Positions 8,081 through 17,915 are shown, numbered from the stretch's first letter. The stretch is 64,000 nt of DNA from Desulfonatronovibrio magnus (GCF_000934755.1 NZ_JYNP01000005.1:1-64000), one strand, 5' to 3'. Notes: generated by a model not told the origin, from the letters alone. Translations and numbers: made by a program.

Positions 8081-11000
8081 ATGAACAGGATAAACCTTGA
8101 GTTTGAAGACTATTTTCATGTAACCAGAGCAATTGTTTACTCAGAGATTAAAAAAATACATAAAGTGCCCGATGTATTTGGCGATGAATTGTTTCTCACA
8201 CCTTCCAGTTCCTTCTCAGAGAAGCCTTTGTCAGCATTGCCTGATCAGTCAGGTTTAATCCGGGATAAAGTATGCAGATTTTTCGGCCTTGCCGGGGACA
8301 GGACTACAGGTTTGTCAGACTTGAACACCCTGGGACAATGGGCTGAATATCTTTTGGAACATACAGGGCCGTGTCCAGAAAACATTACTTTTTTTACATC
8401 CGGAAGCACAGGAGAACCTAAGCCCATTATCCGTGATTATTACTTTCTGGAGCAGGATGCCTCGCATTTGGCCAAGATGCTTCAGGGAACAAAAAGGTTT
8501 TTAGGACTTGTGCCTCCTCATCATATTTACGGCTTCATTTATACCGTCCTGATACCTAAGGTCCTGGGAGCGAAACTCATAGATCTGCGTTTCAAAAGAC
8601 CTAAAGCAATTATCAGTAAACTGGCTCCTGGAGATGCCATCATTGGCTTTCCCCATATCTGGAGACTCTGCTCTGAAACCAAAGAACGTTTTCCTGCCGG
8701 GGTAATCGGGGTGACGTCCACAGGCCCATGTCCGCCGGAAATCATCCGTACACTTAAACGTCAAGGACTTCAGGTGATGTTTGAGATATATGGCTCTTCT
8801 GAAAGCGGGGCCATGGGCTATCGCTCCAATCCTGATGATCCTCTGACCCTGATGGACACATGGAAAAGATTAAGTACTGACAGCTTTGTCCGTGAACGTG
8901 AAGACGGCAGCTTTTCTGAGCCCTTTGTTTTTCAGGATGTTCTGGAGTGGCTGGATGAAACCCGTTTTTTCGTTAAAAAGCGTCTTGACAGTGCAGTACA
9001 GGTGACCGGGATCAATGTCTATCCAGCCAGGGTAATGGAGATGATCCTTTCTCATAAAGCTGTCGCAGAATGTGCCGTGCGGCTGATGCGGCCGGAAGAA
9101 GGCACACGTTTGAAGGCCTTTGTTGTTCTCAGGGATGGATTTCCAGCGGATGCAAAAATGCGGGACACCCTGCGTGTTTACCTTGCAGAGCGTTTGTACA
9201 GAGTTGAACGTCCAGGGGCCATAACCTTCGGCACTGAGTTACCCAAAAACGAGATCGGCAAGCCGGCCGACTGGACCATTGATACCAGCTCTGTGGGCAT
9301 GACCCTGAATCTCGCCCTGGACAGACTTGAATCAGAAAAGCACCAGGTTAAAGCTGGACAGAAATTTAACGTGGATGCCCTGCGTGGGGATGACAACATG
9401 CGCGATGCCTGGGGAGTTGCCAGGCTGTTCTATGATGTATTTGAGAAATCTTTTCCCTTTGAGACATATTATATTCCCGAGAGGCTCATCGAAGAAAACC
9501 GCTTGAATCTGGTTCACAGTGCTGTGGCCAGGACGCCCGCAGGGGATATTGTCGGCTATGGCAGTCTTTTCCGCAGCTCAGCTCCACATCATCGTGTTTA
9601 TGAAATTGGCTCCCATGTAATCCATCCTGCATATCGTAAAACCCGGGTGGCCCTTGATCTGCAGGAATATATCAGGAGTTCACTGATTCCCAAACATAGT
9701 GTTGAGATTTTTTTCAGCGAAGCTCCCTGCCATCAGGTAGCCACCCTGAAATTTGCGGCCATGAGCGGCATGAAGGAAACTGCATTGGAAATCGGGCTTA
9801 TGCCTGGATCAGCATACGGAGCGACGGACTTTCCTGATGATCGTGTCTCCATGCTCCTGCTGTTTGGCCGCACTAAGGAACAAAAGCACAGGATCCACAT
9901 CCCGGAAATCTACCAGGATGCCCTGGAGTATCTTCTTCAAGGAACTGAACTCGAACGTATAGCACTTCCCGCCGAAGACCAGCCTCCTGCCAGTATTGTG
10001 ACCCGTGTTTCCACGGAATACTTTGCCTTCGCTCAGGTGGCCCGGATGCATGTTCTGACTATGGGATCAGATTTTGAACGGACCTTGGCCGGGTTTGAGG
10101 CTCAGGCATGTAAACCGGAGATCAGAGCAGGTGCTGGACAATCAGGGGCCAGAGTACTTCAGGTATTTGTCAATCTTGGCGAAGCATGGTGCGGGAAAGC
10201 AATAACCATCCTGCGAAAACAGGGCTATTTTATGGGAGGACTGCTGCCGGGATGGTTTGAGACAGACGGACTGCTGATGCAAAAAGTTCTGGATATGCCC
10301 AGTCTCGATTCCATTAAACTTTATTCCCAGAGAGCTCACCGTATTCTGGATCTGACCATGCGGGATATCGAGTCCAATCCTGCCTGCTCATCTTTGACCA
10401 AAAGACCTTTACAGATCCCAGTTTCAGACACAATCAGGATCAAGGCAAAAGATATAAATGAGGTGGTGATCTCCGGTCAGGGAATGACCGTAGATGAAGT
10501 AGTTGCTGTAGCGAGGCATGCAAAGCCTGTTCTGCTGACCAGAGACAAGTCGGTGATGACCCGTGTAGAAGCATCGGCTTCTTTCATTGAGTGGGCTGTG
10601 CGTACTGGAGAGCCTATTTATGGCGTAAACACCGGATTTGGCGGCATGGCTGATGTGGCCATTGCTGAAGGTGATCTGTGCGCCCTGCAGAATAACCTGC
10701 TGCGCTTTCTGAATGTCTGCGCCGGAGACTATCTGCCCATAGAAGACGTTCGAGCAGCTATGCTCCTGAGGGTAAACTCTCATTTACAGGGGGCTTCGGG
10801 CATACGTCGGGAACTCATTGAACGTACTCTAATTTTTCTGAATAACGGCGTAACCCCACTGGTCCGTGACATGGGCTCCATCGGAGCCAGCGGAGACCTG
10901 GCCCCTCTGGCCACCATTGCAGGAGCTCTAACTGGGACTGATTCGTGTTTTCAGGTGGACATGAATGGAGAAACCATGAGCTGCCTGACAGCCCTGAATC

Positions 11001-12091
11001 GCCTTGGGCTGAAGCCCTTTCCCTTAGGACCCAAGGAAGGACTGGGCATGGTTAACGGAACCTCGGTAATGACTGGTATTGCTGCCAATTGTCTTTACGA
11101 TGCCCGCAGGTTGACAGCATTGTGCTTGAGTTTTCATGCCATGGTCATCCAGTCTCTGCGCGGATCCAATCAGTCTTTTCATCCTTTTATTCAGCAGCTC
11201 AAGCCCCATCCCGGCCAGGTCCGGGCTGCTGAACTGATGCTCAGACTTCTGGATGGATCATCCATGTGCCGTAACGAGCTGGACGGACATCATGAGATAC
11301 TGGATGGACAGCCGGCTCAGGATCGATATTCTCTTCGCTGCCTGCCACAGTTCATGGGTCCGGTTTTGGACGGAATCCGTCTGGCCGCAACAGCAGTAGA
11401 AACCGAGATGAATTCAGCCAATGATAACCCGCTCATTGACAGCGACAATTTTCTAAGTCTGCACAGTGGAAATTTTCTTGGTCAGTACGTGGCTGTCTGG
11501 ATGGATCATCTTAGATATTATCTTGGTCTTGCCGCCAAACACATGGATGTTCAGATCGCCCTTTTATCAGCCCCTGAATTTAATGCAGGTCTGCCTGCAT
11601 CTCTGGTGGGCAACCCTGACCGCAAGGTGAATATGGGGCTCAAGGGCCTGCAGATTGCAGCCAACTCAATTATGCCTCTATTATCCTATCATGGCTCATC
11701 CATTGCAGACCGGTTTCCAACCCATGCTGAACAATTCAACCAGAACATCAACAGTCAGGGCTTTAATTCAGCAATTCTGACTCGAAAATCCATCAGGCTT
11801 ATGCAGTCCTATACTGCCATGGCTTTGATCTTCGGGGTGCAGGCTGTATCACTGCGTGCAGCTCAGATGTCCGGCAGCCATAATCCGCACAAACTTCTTG
11901 CACCTGCCGGCATGGCTCTGTACGATGCAGTTCTGAATGTCTTAAATTTCAAACAAACAAATGATCGTCCATTAATTTGGAATGATGATGAACAATCCAT
12001 TGAAGCCATGATTGAAACCCTGACCAGAGACATTGCCGGTGAAGGCAAAACAGTACAGGCTGTTGAAAACATTGTCGCAGCCTTACATTAA
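8081..12091 (+). CDS. Tri-domain fusion: ANL ligase - double GNAT - phenylalanine ammonia-lyase
   Basis: A 1336-residue protein. Residues ~1-400 are an ANL adenylating enzyme: P-loop TSGSTGEPKP at 106-115, YGSSESGAMGYR near 237, and the catalytic-lysine motif PKNEIGKP with K394. Residues ~420-770 repeat the double-GNAT unit of the gene upstream (GVARLFYDVFEKSFPFETYY; GGLLPGWFETDGLLMQKVLD). Residues ~775-1336 are an MIO-type ammonia-lyase: catalytic Tyr847 in YGVNTGFGG, MIO-forming A936-S937-G938, and THAEQFNQNINSQGF as in cyanobacterial PAL. At the known selectivity site it has F876-L877, the pair in PALs, not His-Leu of tyrosine lyases or Ser-His of histidine lyases. Likely activity: phenylalanine to cinnamate, then cinnamate activation and transfer. 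An MIO 2,3-aminomutase making beta-phenylalanine cannot be excluded. I know of no described enzyme with this domain order. Confidence 0.88.
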   Translation: MNRINLEFEDYFHVTRAIVYSEIKKIHKVPDVFGDELFLTPSSSFSEKPLSALPDQSGLIRDKVCRFFGLAGDRTTGLSDLNTLGQWAEYLLEHTGPCPENITFFTSGSTGEPKPIIRDYYFLEQDASHLAKMLQGTKRFLGLVPPHHIYGFIYTVLIPKVLGAKLIDLRFKRPKAIISKLAPGDAIIGFPHIWRLCSETKERFPAGVIGVTSTGPCPPEIIRTLKRQGLQVMFEIYGSSESGAMGYRSNPDDPLTLMDTWKRLSTDSFVREREDGSFSEPFVFQDVLEWLDETRFFVKKRLDSAVQVTGINVYPARVMEMILSHKAVAECAVRLMRPEEGTRLKAFVVLRDGFPADAKMRDTLRVYLAERLYRVERPGAITFGTELPKNEIGKPADWTIDTSSVGMTLNLALDRLESEKHQVKAGQKFNVDALRGDDNMRDAWGVARLFYDVFEKSFPFETYYIPERLIEENRLNLVHSAVARTPAGDIVGYGSLFRSSAPHHRVYEIGSHVIHPAYRKTRVALDLQEYIRSSLIPKHSVEIFFSEAPCHQVATLKFAAMSGMKETALEIGLMPGSAYGATDFPDDRVSMLLLFGRTKEQKHRIHIPEIYQDALEYLLQGTELERIALPAEDQPPASIVTRVSTEYFAFAQVARMHVLTMGSDFERTLAGFEAQACKPEIRAGAGQSGARVLQVFVNLGEAWCGKAITILRKQGYFMGGLLPGWFETDGLLMQKVLDMPSLDSIKLYSQRAHRILDLTMRDIESNPACSSLTKRPLQIPVSDTIRIKAKDINEVVISGQGMTVDEVVAVARHAKPVLLTRDKSVMTRVEASASFIEWAVRTGEPIYGVNTGFGGMADVAIAEGDLCALQNNLLRFLNVCAGDYLPIEDVRAAMLLRVNSHLQGASGIRRELIERTLIFLNNGVTPLVRDMGSIGASGDLAPLATIAGALTGTDSCFQVDMNGETMSCLTALNRLGLKPFPLGPKEGLGMVNGTSVMTGIAANCLYDARRLTALCLSFHAMVIQSLRGSNQSFHPFIQQLKPHPGQVRAAELMLRLLDGSSMCRNELDGHHEILDGQPAQDRYSLRCLPQFMGPVLDGIRLAATAVETEMNSANDNPLIDSDNFLSLHSGNFLGQYVAVWMDHLRYYLGLAAKHMDVQIALLSAPEFNAGLPASLVGNPDRKVNMGLKGLQIAANSIMPLLSYHGSSIADRFPTHAEQFNQNINSQGFNSAILTRKSIRLMQSYTAMALIFGVQAVSLRAAQMSGSHNPHKLLAPAGMALYDAVLNVLNFKQTNDRPLIWNDDEQSIEAMIETLTRDIAGEGKTVQAVENIVAALH

Positions 12092-12246
12092 TCTTAACAG
12101 CCTGAAAAACTCCCAATAATATATTATTCGGCTGCAAAAAATCTTTTTTGCGGCCTCAGGAGTCAGTAAAAACAAAGATTTATGGAGTTTTTTGCTGAAC
12201 AAGTTCCTGCCCGCCATTTTGCAGGGAAATCATTGCAGGAGAGGAA

Positions 12247-14562
12247 ATGAAAAACGAAAACAAAGATTGGGCCCCTGACAGGGCATTGGAAATCGGTCGC
12301 CCTACTCCCCGCATTGACGGATTAGGAAAGGCGTGCGGCACTGAACGTTACGCTGTGGACGAATACCCGGCCGGAATGCTTTGGGCGGGTGTAAAGCGTG
12401 CCGAAGTTCCCCATGCCCGTATTACAGGCATTGACATTTCCGTTGCTGAAAAAAGGCCGGGTGTGGTTCGGGTGCTGACCCGCAGGGATGTACCCGGAAC
12501 AAACCGTCAGGGGATCATGCACAAGGACCAGCCAGTACTGGCCGGAACCAAGGTCCGCCACCTTGGAGAACCGGTGGCTCTGGTCCTGGCTGAGGACAGG
12601 GAGGCTCTCAGTGCGGCTATAGATGTCATTGAAATGAGTCTTGAACCTCTGCCTGGAATTTTTGACATTGATTCGGCTCTGGAATTAGATGCCTCGCTGA
12701 TACACCATGGACGTGAACAAGGCAATCTGCTCATTGGTTCATCCATAATCACCGGCCAGGGAAAGGCAGCCATGGCTGATTGTCCGGTACAGGTCAGTGC
12801 AGAATTTACTGTCCCTGCCCAGCGCCATGCTTTTCTGGAAAATGAAAATGGAGTGGCCTGGCAGGATCCTGATGGCACGCTGCACATGATTGTTTCCACT
12901 CAGGCTCCCTTCAGGGACCGTTTTGAAATATCTCATGCTCTGGGGCTGGACCCCACGCGCATTCGGGTTCAAGCCCCGTATCTTGGCGGCGGGTTTGGCG
13001 GCAAGGACGGGGCTACTGTGCAATGCCTGCTGGCCCTGGCTGCTATGCATGCAAACGGGCGGCCAGTAAAAATGTGCTGGAGCAGAGAGGAAAGTTTTCA
13101 GAGCGGATACACCCGTCATGCAGCCAGGATGCGTTACCAGCTGGGAGCGGACAGGAACGGAAAACTGATGGCCCTTGTCTGCCATGTGGACTTGGATACA
13201 GGGGCATATGCCCATCTTGGAGGCGAGGTTCTGGCCCTGGGCATGGAACATGCCGGAGGTACCTACAGGATACCTAACGTTTACATTAAAGGCAGGGCTG
13301 TTTATACCAACAACCCTGTGGCCGGAGCCATGCGCGGCTTTGGCGTGGCCCAGGTCAGTTTCGGCATGGAACGGATCATGGATATTCTGGCCAGAAAGCT
13401 GAGTATGGATTCCCTTGATCTGCGCCGGAAAAATGCTCTGCACAGAGGTGATCGCAATCCATGCGGCGTGACCTTGACTGGATCCACCGGGATTGCAGAC
13501 TGTTTGGAGAAATTGTCCAGCAACCCCCTGTGGCGGGAGAGAAATACCTGGACAGCAGAGGCTGGCCGGTTCAAACGCCGCGGGGTTGGTCTGGCTGTGG
13601 TCCACAATGCAATGGGTTATGGACGGGGTTTGCCTGATTCAGCCATAGCCAAAATAGAACTTCTTCCGGATGGAAAATTTTGCATATACAGTGCTGTGGC
13701 AGATATGGGCCAGGGGAATGCCACTGCCTACGCCCAGATTGCAGGGCAGATTCTTGGCCAGAATGCTTCAAATATTACCGTGGTCCAGCCGGATACCAGT
13801 CGTTGTCATCCTTCAGGATCTTCCTCAGCCGGACGGACTACCTATACTTTCGGCAACGCACTGATTAAAGCCTGTCACAATATGAAAGACAAGCTGCTGG
13901 CCAGGGCAGCCATGTTCTTTTTTCTGGAAGAACCAAGGGATCTTGTGCTTGTTCATGGAAACATCCGTCATCTTCCAACCAGCAGGGATTTGCCCTTAAG
14001 CAGGCTTGGATCATTTTTCTCCCGGGACGATTGTCAGGCCATGGGCGAAGCCTTCATGCCCGCTGCCAAAGATAATCTGTCCGGGGGTAAGGAATTTCAG
14101 ATTGGCTTTCCCCATCTGCTTTTTGCCCATGCAGCTCACGCCGCATTTATAGAATTAGATGAGCTGACCGGTCAGGTTGAAGTCTGCCATTACCTTGCTG
14201 TGACCGAGGCCGGACGAGTTCTCAATCCCCAATCCTTTGAACAGCAGGTTCACGGCGCTGTAGCCCAGGGCCTGGGTTACGCCTTGAGTGAAGACATGCT
14301 GATAAACAATGGCCGGGTTCATGCTTCTTCACTGGCAACATACATTATTCCCACAGCCGTTGATGTGCCTGAAATACAGTCTTGGACCTGTGATGTAGAG
14401 GAATCCAGTGGTCCTTTCGGCATGAAAGGCGTAGGCGAAGTGGGTATGAACGGTCCATTGCCGGCAGTAGCCAATGCCCTGTATTCCTGTGGAGCCAATA
14501 TATTTCACGCCCCCCTGACCCCGGAACGGGTCCTTTTTGTCCTGACCAGGAGAAAAAAATGA
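12247..14562 (+). CDS. Molybdenum hydroxylase large (Mo-cofactor) subunit, xanthine dehydrogenase family
   Basis: A 771-residue molybdopterin-binding subunit. The N-terminal Ald_Xan_dh_C domain (~25-140) is followed by the Mo-binding part with APYLGGGFGGKDG, NNPVAGAMRGFGVAQ, DMGQGNATAYAQIAG and the C-terminal GMKGVGEVGMNGPLPAVANA, where the Glu of GVGE is the catalytic base. The family hydroxylates purines, N-heterocycles or aldehydes; the substrate cannot be read from sequence. AGGAGAGG precedes the ATG. It ends in an ATGA overlap with the Fe-S subunit gene. It lies 155 bp after the PAL fusion on the same strand, so co-transcription is possible. Confidence 0.9.
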   Translation: MKNENKDWAPDRALEIGRPTPRIDGLGKACGTERYAVDEYPAGMLWAGVKRAEVPHARITGIDISVAEKRPGVVRVLTRRDVPGTNRQGIMHKDQPVLAGTKVRHLGEPVALVLAEDREALSAAIDVIEMSLEPLPGIFDIDSALELDASLIHHGREQGNLLIGSSIITGQGKAAMADCPVQVSAEFTVPAQRHAFLENENGVAWQDPDGTLHMIVSTQAPFRDRFEISHALGLDPTRIRVQAPYLGGGFGGKDGATVQCLLALAAMHANGRPVKMCWSREESFQSGYTRHAARMRYQLGADRNGKLMALVCHVDLDTGAYAHLGGEVLALGMEHAGGTYRIPNVYIKGRAVYTNNPVAGAMRGFGVAQVSFGMERIMDILARKLSMDSLDLRRKNALHRGDRNPCGVTLTGSTGIADCLEKLSSNPLWRERNTWTAEAGRFKRRGVGLAVVHNAMGYGRGLPDSAIAKIELLPDGKFCIYSAVADMGQGNATAYAQIAGQILGQNASNITVVQPDTSRCHPSGSSSAGRTTYTFGNALIKACHNMKDKLLARAAMFFFLEEPRDLVLVHGNIRHLPTSRDLPLSRLGSFFSRDDCQAMGEAFMPAAKDNLSGGKEFQIGFPHLLFAHAAHAAFIELDELTGQVEVCHYLAVTEAGRVLNPQSFEQQVHGAVAQGLGYALSEDMLINNGRVHASSLATYIIPTAVDVPEIQSWTCDVEESSGPFGMKGVGEVGMNGPLPAVANALYSCGANIFHAPLTPERVLFVLTRRKK

Positions 14563-15059
14563 TCATAAATTGTACCATAAACGGAGAAAAAATAGAACTG
14601 TCTGCTGAACCTGACCAGAGGGTGGTGGATCTTCTGCGTGAGGATCTAAGGCTGTTGGGCAGTAAAGAAGGATGTGGAAGCGGTGAATGTGGCTCATGCA
14701 CAATACTGGTGGACGGTGTTCCCAAATTGTCCTGCCTCATGCTGGCAGCCCAGCTCGAGGATCGATGCATAACCACAATAGAGGGGCTGGGCACTCCTGA
14801 AGCACCTCACCCTGTTCAGAAGTCCTTTGCAAAGCACGGGGCTGTACAGTGCGGTTACTGTACCCCCGGGATGGTAGTTGCTGCAGCAAATCTTCTTGAA
14901 CAAAATCCACACCCTGATCGTTCAACCATACGTAAAGCCATTTCCGGGAATCTCTGCCGCTGCACTGGTTATCAGAAAATTGTGGATGCAATCCACGAGG
15001 CAGGGAACTTATATAAGTGCTCTCACGAGGACAAAGATCCTTCAGGGGGTTCAAAGTGA
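14559..15059 (+). CDS. Molybdenum hydroxylase 2x[2Fe-2S] subunit
   Basis: A 166-residue iron-sulfur subunit that passes electrons from the Mo centre to FAD. It has the plant-type ferredoxin cluster motif GCGSGECGSCTILVDG plus the distal cysteine in PKLSCLML, and the second cluster motif QCGYCTPGM with GNLCRCTGY. Start and stop overlap the neighbouring genes (ATGA at 14559, GTGA at 15056), showing a tight operon. Length is normal for the family. Confidence 0.95.
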   Translation: MIINCTINGEKIELSAEPDQRVVDLLREDLRLLGSKEGCGSGECGSCTILVDGVPKLSCLMLAAQLEDRCITTIEGLGTPEAPHPVQKSFAKHGAVQCGYCTPGMVVAAANLLEQNPHPDRSTIRKAISGNLCRCTGYQKIVDAIHEAGNLYKCSHEDKDPSGGSK

Positions 15060-15904
15060 ATCAAATTTTTTTACCCAAAACCCTTGATGAGCTCTGGTCC
15101 GTTCTAAATGATTATCCGGATGCCGCACTTATGGCCGGCGGTACGGATCTGCTGGTTCAACGCAGGGCCGGTCTGAAACCGGTCAAAAATTTGATCTGTC
15201 TGGAACGTTTGTCTGAACTTCAAGGTATCAGCCTTGAAAAAAATATAATGAGCATTGGGGCCTGTGTTACCCACAGGGCCTGTTTGGATTCAGACATGAT
15301 CCAGCACCATGCCCCGGTTCTAACCCGTGCCCTGACTCACCTTGGGGGTCCGCAGATCCGAAACATGGGTACTCTTGGCGGCAATATCTGTACTGCTTCT
15401 CCTGCAGGAGACAGTCTGCCTGCCCTGCATGTGCTGGGAGCAAAGATTTTGCTGCTTTCCAGAAATACACAGCGCACCCTTTCCATGGAGCAGTTTATTA
15501 CAGGACCAGGGCGAACGGCCATGAAGCCTGGCGAGATTCTGGCCCAGGTGCATATACCGTCAGATCAGGGTTTTCAGATCCACCATTTTGAAAAAATCGG
15601 GCAACGAAAGGCCCTGGCCATAGCCATGGTCAGCCTGGCTGCCATGATCAAAACAGGTCAAAGAGGAATAATTAAGGAGGCGAGGCTGGCCATGGGCAGT
15701 GTCGGTCCCACAGTGATTCGCCCAAAAGAGGCAGAAGATGCCCTGGTAGGCCGAACACTTAGCATAAGTGCATTGCGTCATGCCGCAGGCCTGATCAGTA
15801 AAGCTGTTAATCCCATCAGCGACATTCGGGCAACAGCTGAATATAGGCGTGAAGCAGCCGGGAATCTGATGTTGCGCCTGAGCTTAATACCAGCAAAAAA
15901 ATAA
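15056..15904 (+). CDS. Molybdenum hydroxylase FAD subunit
   Basis: A 282-residue FAD-binding subunit of the same enzyme. AALMAGGTDLLVQRRAGL is the first FAD-binding loop, and GGPQIRNMGTLGGNICTASP with AGDSLPAL is the second. The GTG at 15056 is the likely start: it overlaps the previous stop, has AGGGGG upstream, and gives the usual short N-terminus. The family reduces NAD+ or another acceptor. It closes the three-gene operon; the next genes are convergent. Confidence 0.92.
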   Translation: MNQIFLPKTLDELWSVLNDYPDAALMAGGTDLLVQRRAGLKPVKNLICLERLSELQGISLEKNIMSIGACVTHRACLDSDMIQHHAPVLTRALTHLGGPQIRNMGTLGGNICTASPAGDSLPALHVLGAKILLLSRNTQRTLSMEQFITGPGRTAMKPGEILAQVHIPSDQGFQIHHFEKIGQRKALAIAMVSLAAMIKTGQRGIIKEARLAMGSVGPTVIRPKEAEDALVGRTLSISALRHAAGLISKAVNPISDIRATAEYRREAAGNLMLRLSLIPAKK

Positions 15905-16027
15905 CTCAACAGCGATATCTATACATTGACTCACCCATGGACTGTCTTTTTTATGGCCGGGATTTTAAAGCTGCTTAACCATTTTTCACAGCAAAAGTGT
16001 CTATCCCGGATTTTACAGTATTCCAGA

Positions 16028-17248
16028 TTAATTTCTTCGGGCAGTATCAGATCTCGACATTTTAATTAAAGTCAGACTGATAACAGATCCCATAAGGGGC
16101 AGGATGGAAAATATCAGGAACATTTTTCCATAGTCCGAGCCCATGGTCAGCAGCATTCCCGCCAATACAGGCCCCATCCAGAAGCCTGCGTCCATGGTGA
16201 AAAGCATCATATTTGTATTCAGGCCGCGCAAATGCTGCGGAGATATGTCAAACATAGCCGCATTGAGTTGAGGCATGATAAAACCAAGACAAAGACCGTA
16301 AAGCCCGGCCAGAGCAAGAATAAAATTTACTGTTCCTGTCAGGCTGAAGAAAACTAAGCACAGGGCAAGGATAAAGAGAAAAATAGACAACATGGCTGCC
16401 CGGTTGACCCTGTCTAAAAGCTTGCCGCACACAACTCTTACAAGGATGGTTGCTCCAGTAGAAATACTGAAAAACAGTCCCGGATTGCCGGATCCTGATG
16501 CTAACAGATGATCCTTCATATAGAAGAAGACCACTGTGGTACTGATGAACAGGAGCAGGTTGGCTGCCAGTAGCCTGGCTACTCCTGGAATGAGCAAGTC
16601 CTCAGAGATTTCTTTGAAACTCGGACGCTCCATAGTTTTTGCAGGCAGATCAGCAAGGAGATGTCTAATCCTTCGGGATAGTACAGGAAGCAGAAACAGT
16701 GCAGGTATAAACAGGGGAGAAAAAAATGCATACACATATGAAGCATCATTAACCCGGCTTAAAAGCGGTTCCACCAGGGGCGGCAACACTGCATAAGGCA
16801 AAAGACTGGTAATGGAGAACACCCCGAATCCCTGTCCGGTCCGACCAGGTGGGATAAAAATGACCAGCAGGCTCACGCAGGCTGATATCATTACCACAAA
16901 CCCCGCTCCATGAAGGACTCGAACCAATGCCAGAACCCACAGGCTCTGAGCCTGTGAGTAACTTAGCAAAGCAAGCATGATTAGAATCAGACCCAGACCC
17001 ATGCCCCGGACACTGTTCCGGGGTGTAAGCCATGGGCTGATGATGGGCCGAAGTAAAAATGCCGTTCCTGGTTCAAGGCCTATCAATATTCCACGCCAGG
17101 CCGGTGGAACGCCTATCCCTTCCAGATATGAATTAAACCCATAAAAAAGAGACAGATTGCAGAAAGCCAGGAAGCTGATGCTGCTTAAGGCAACAAATTC
17201 AAAGGTAAGCAGGGAACTGGCTGAATTAGAAGAGATTTTCCTGGACAT
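16028..17248 (-). CDS. MFS transporter
   Basis: A 406-residue major facilitator with about 12 hydrophobic segments. The A-motif-like loop is weak (RRIRHLLADLP in the central loop), and LHGAGFVVMISACVSLLVIF fits helix 4-5. It starts two bases after the mocA stop and is last in the xdhC-mocA-MFS operon. Its place beside molybdenum hydroxylase genes suggests it moves that enzyme's substrate or product, or a product of the PAL locus; the direction of transport is unknown. Confidence 0.82.
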   Translation of the reverse strand: MSRKISSNSASSLLTFEFVALSSISFLAFCNLSLFYGFNSYLEGIGVPPAWRGILIGLEPGTAFLLRPIISPWLTPRNSVRGMGLGLILIMLALLSYSQAQSLWVLALVRVLHGAGFVVMISACVSLLVIFIPPGRTGQGFGVFSITSLLPYAVLPPLVEPLLSRVNDASYVYAFFSPLFIPALFLLPVLSRRIRHLLADLPAKTMERPSFKEISEDLLIPGVARLLAANLLLFISTTVVFFYMKDHLLASGSGNPGLFFSISTGATILVRVVCGKLLDRVNRAAMLSIFLFILALCLVFFSLTGTVNFILALAGLYGLCLGFIMPQLNAAMFDISPQHLRGLNTNMMLFTMDAGFWMGPVLAGMLLTMGSDYGKMFLIFSILPLMGSVISLTLIKMSRSDTARRN

Positions 17249-17249
17249 G

Positions 17250-17915
17250 CTATAGGCCTCTCAATTCATCAGCCTGCAGGATAAAGTTTTTTTCAACATC
17301 TATATAATCTTTTGCCCGGTCCAGATCCTTAGGAGTATCCATATCAAACATAATGCCTGGATCATTAACCTGGACATTTATTACTTTGTCTAACCCGTAA
17401 GCCGTCAGTTCTCTGAAATATCCACCCAGGCCGCCCTGTCCGTTCCAGGTATTCATTTTAAAAATGTGGTCTCTGTGGATCAGCGGTGGATGACCGCTTC
17501 TTCCTCTATACATCGGCTTTAGTACTCCGGAAAAATTCTTTCCAGACCTGACCCAGCATTCTTTTAAAATATTTATGGTCTGAGGTTTAATCAAAGGAAT
17601 GTCGCAGGGAAGAACAAAAAAAGCAGTAGCAGAAGAGGGCAAGGCTGAAGTCCCTGCCATGACTGAGCTGAACATATCCTGGTTGCGCGAATCAGGATTG
17701 TTTACCGGCAAGGCATTTATATTCCTTACTCGCTGAATAACAGCTTCATGACTGTCTCTGACAACCACTATAATGTCATGTATCAGACATGCCTGCATCA
17801 GGTGAATGCAGCGGTCAAGCATGGGAACACCTTCTACGGGAAGCAGTTGTTTGCAGGTCCCCATGCGTGTTGAATTTCCAGCTGCCAGGATAATAGCGGC
17901 AAATTTCTCAGTCAC
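17250..17915 (-). CDS. mocA: Molybdenum cofactor cytidylyltransferase-like (MocA family)
   Basis: A 221-residue nucleotidyltransferase. The opening IILAAGNSTRMGTCKQLLP is the NTP-binding signature, and FVLPCDIPLIKPQTI supplies the metal-binding aspartate. MocA makes the cytosine dinucleotide form of the molybdenum cofactor for xanthine-dehydrogenase-family enzymes, which matches the hydroxylase genes nearby. It overlaps xdhC by 8 bases. Confidence 0.85.
   Translation of the reverse strand: MTEKFAAIILAAGNSTRMGTCKQLLPVEGVPMLDRCIHLMQACLIHDIIVVVRDSHEAVIQRVRNINALPVNNPDSRNQDMFSSVMAGTSALPSSATAFFVLPCDIPLIKPQTINILKECWVRSGKNFSGVLKPMYRGRSGHPPLIHRDHIFKMNTWNGQGGLGGYFRELTAYGLDKVINVQVNDPGIMFDMDTPKDLDRAKDYIDVEKNFILQADELRGL

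Noticed and set aside
10400-12091. Lyase domain as histidine ammonia-lyase of a hut pathway
   Set aside because: No hutU, hutI or hutG is present, and the selectivity site and C-terminal motifs are those of PAL.
12120-12150. GCAAAAAATCTTTTTTGC hairpin as a terminator between the PAL fusion and the Mo hydroxylase
   Set aside because: The stem is almost all A-T and no T run follows it, so termination is unlikely.
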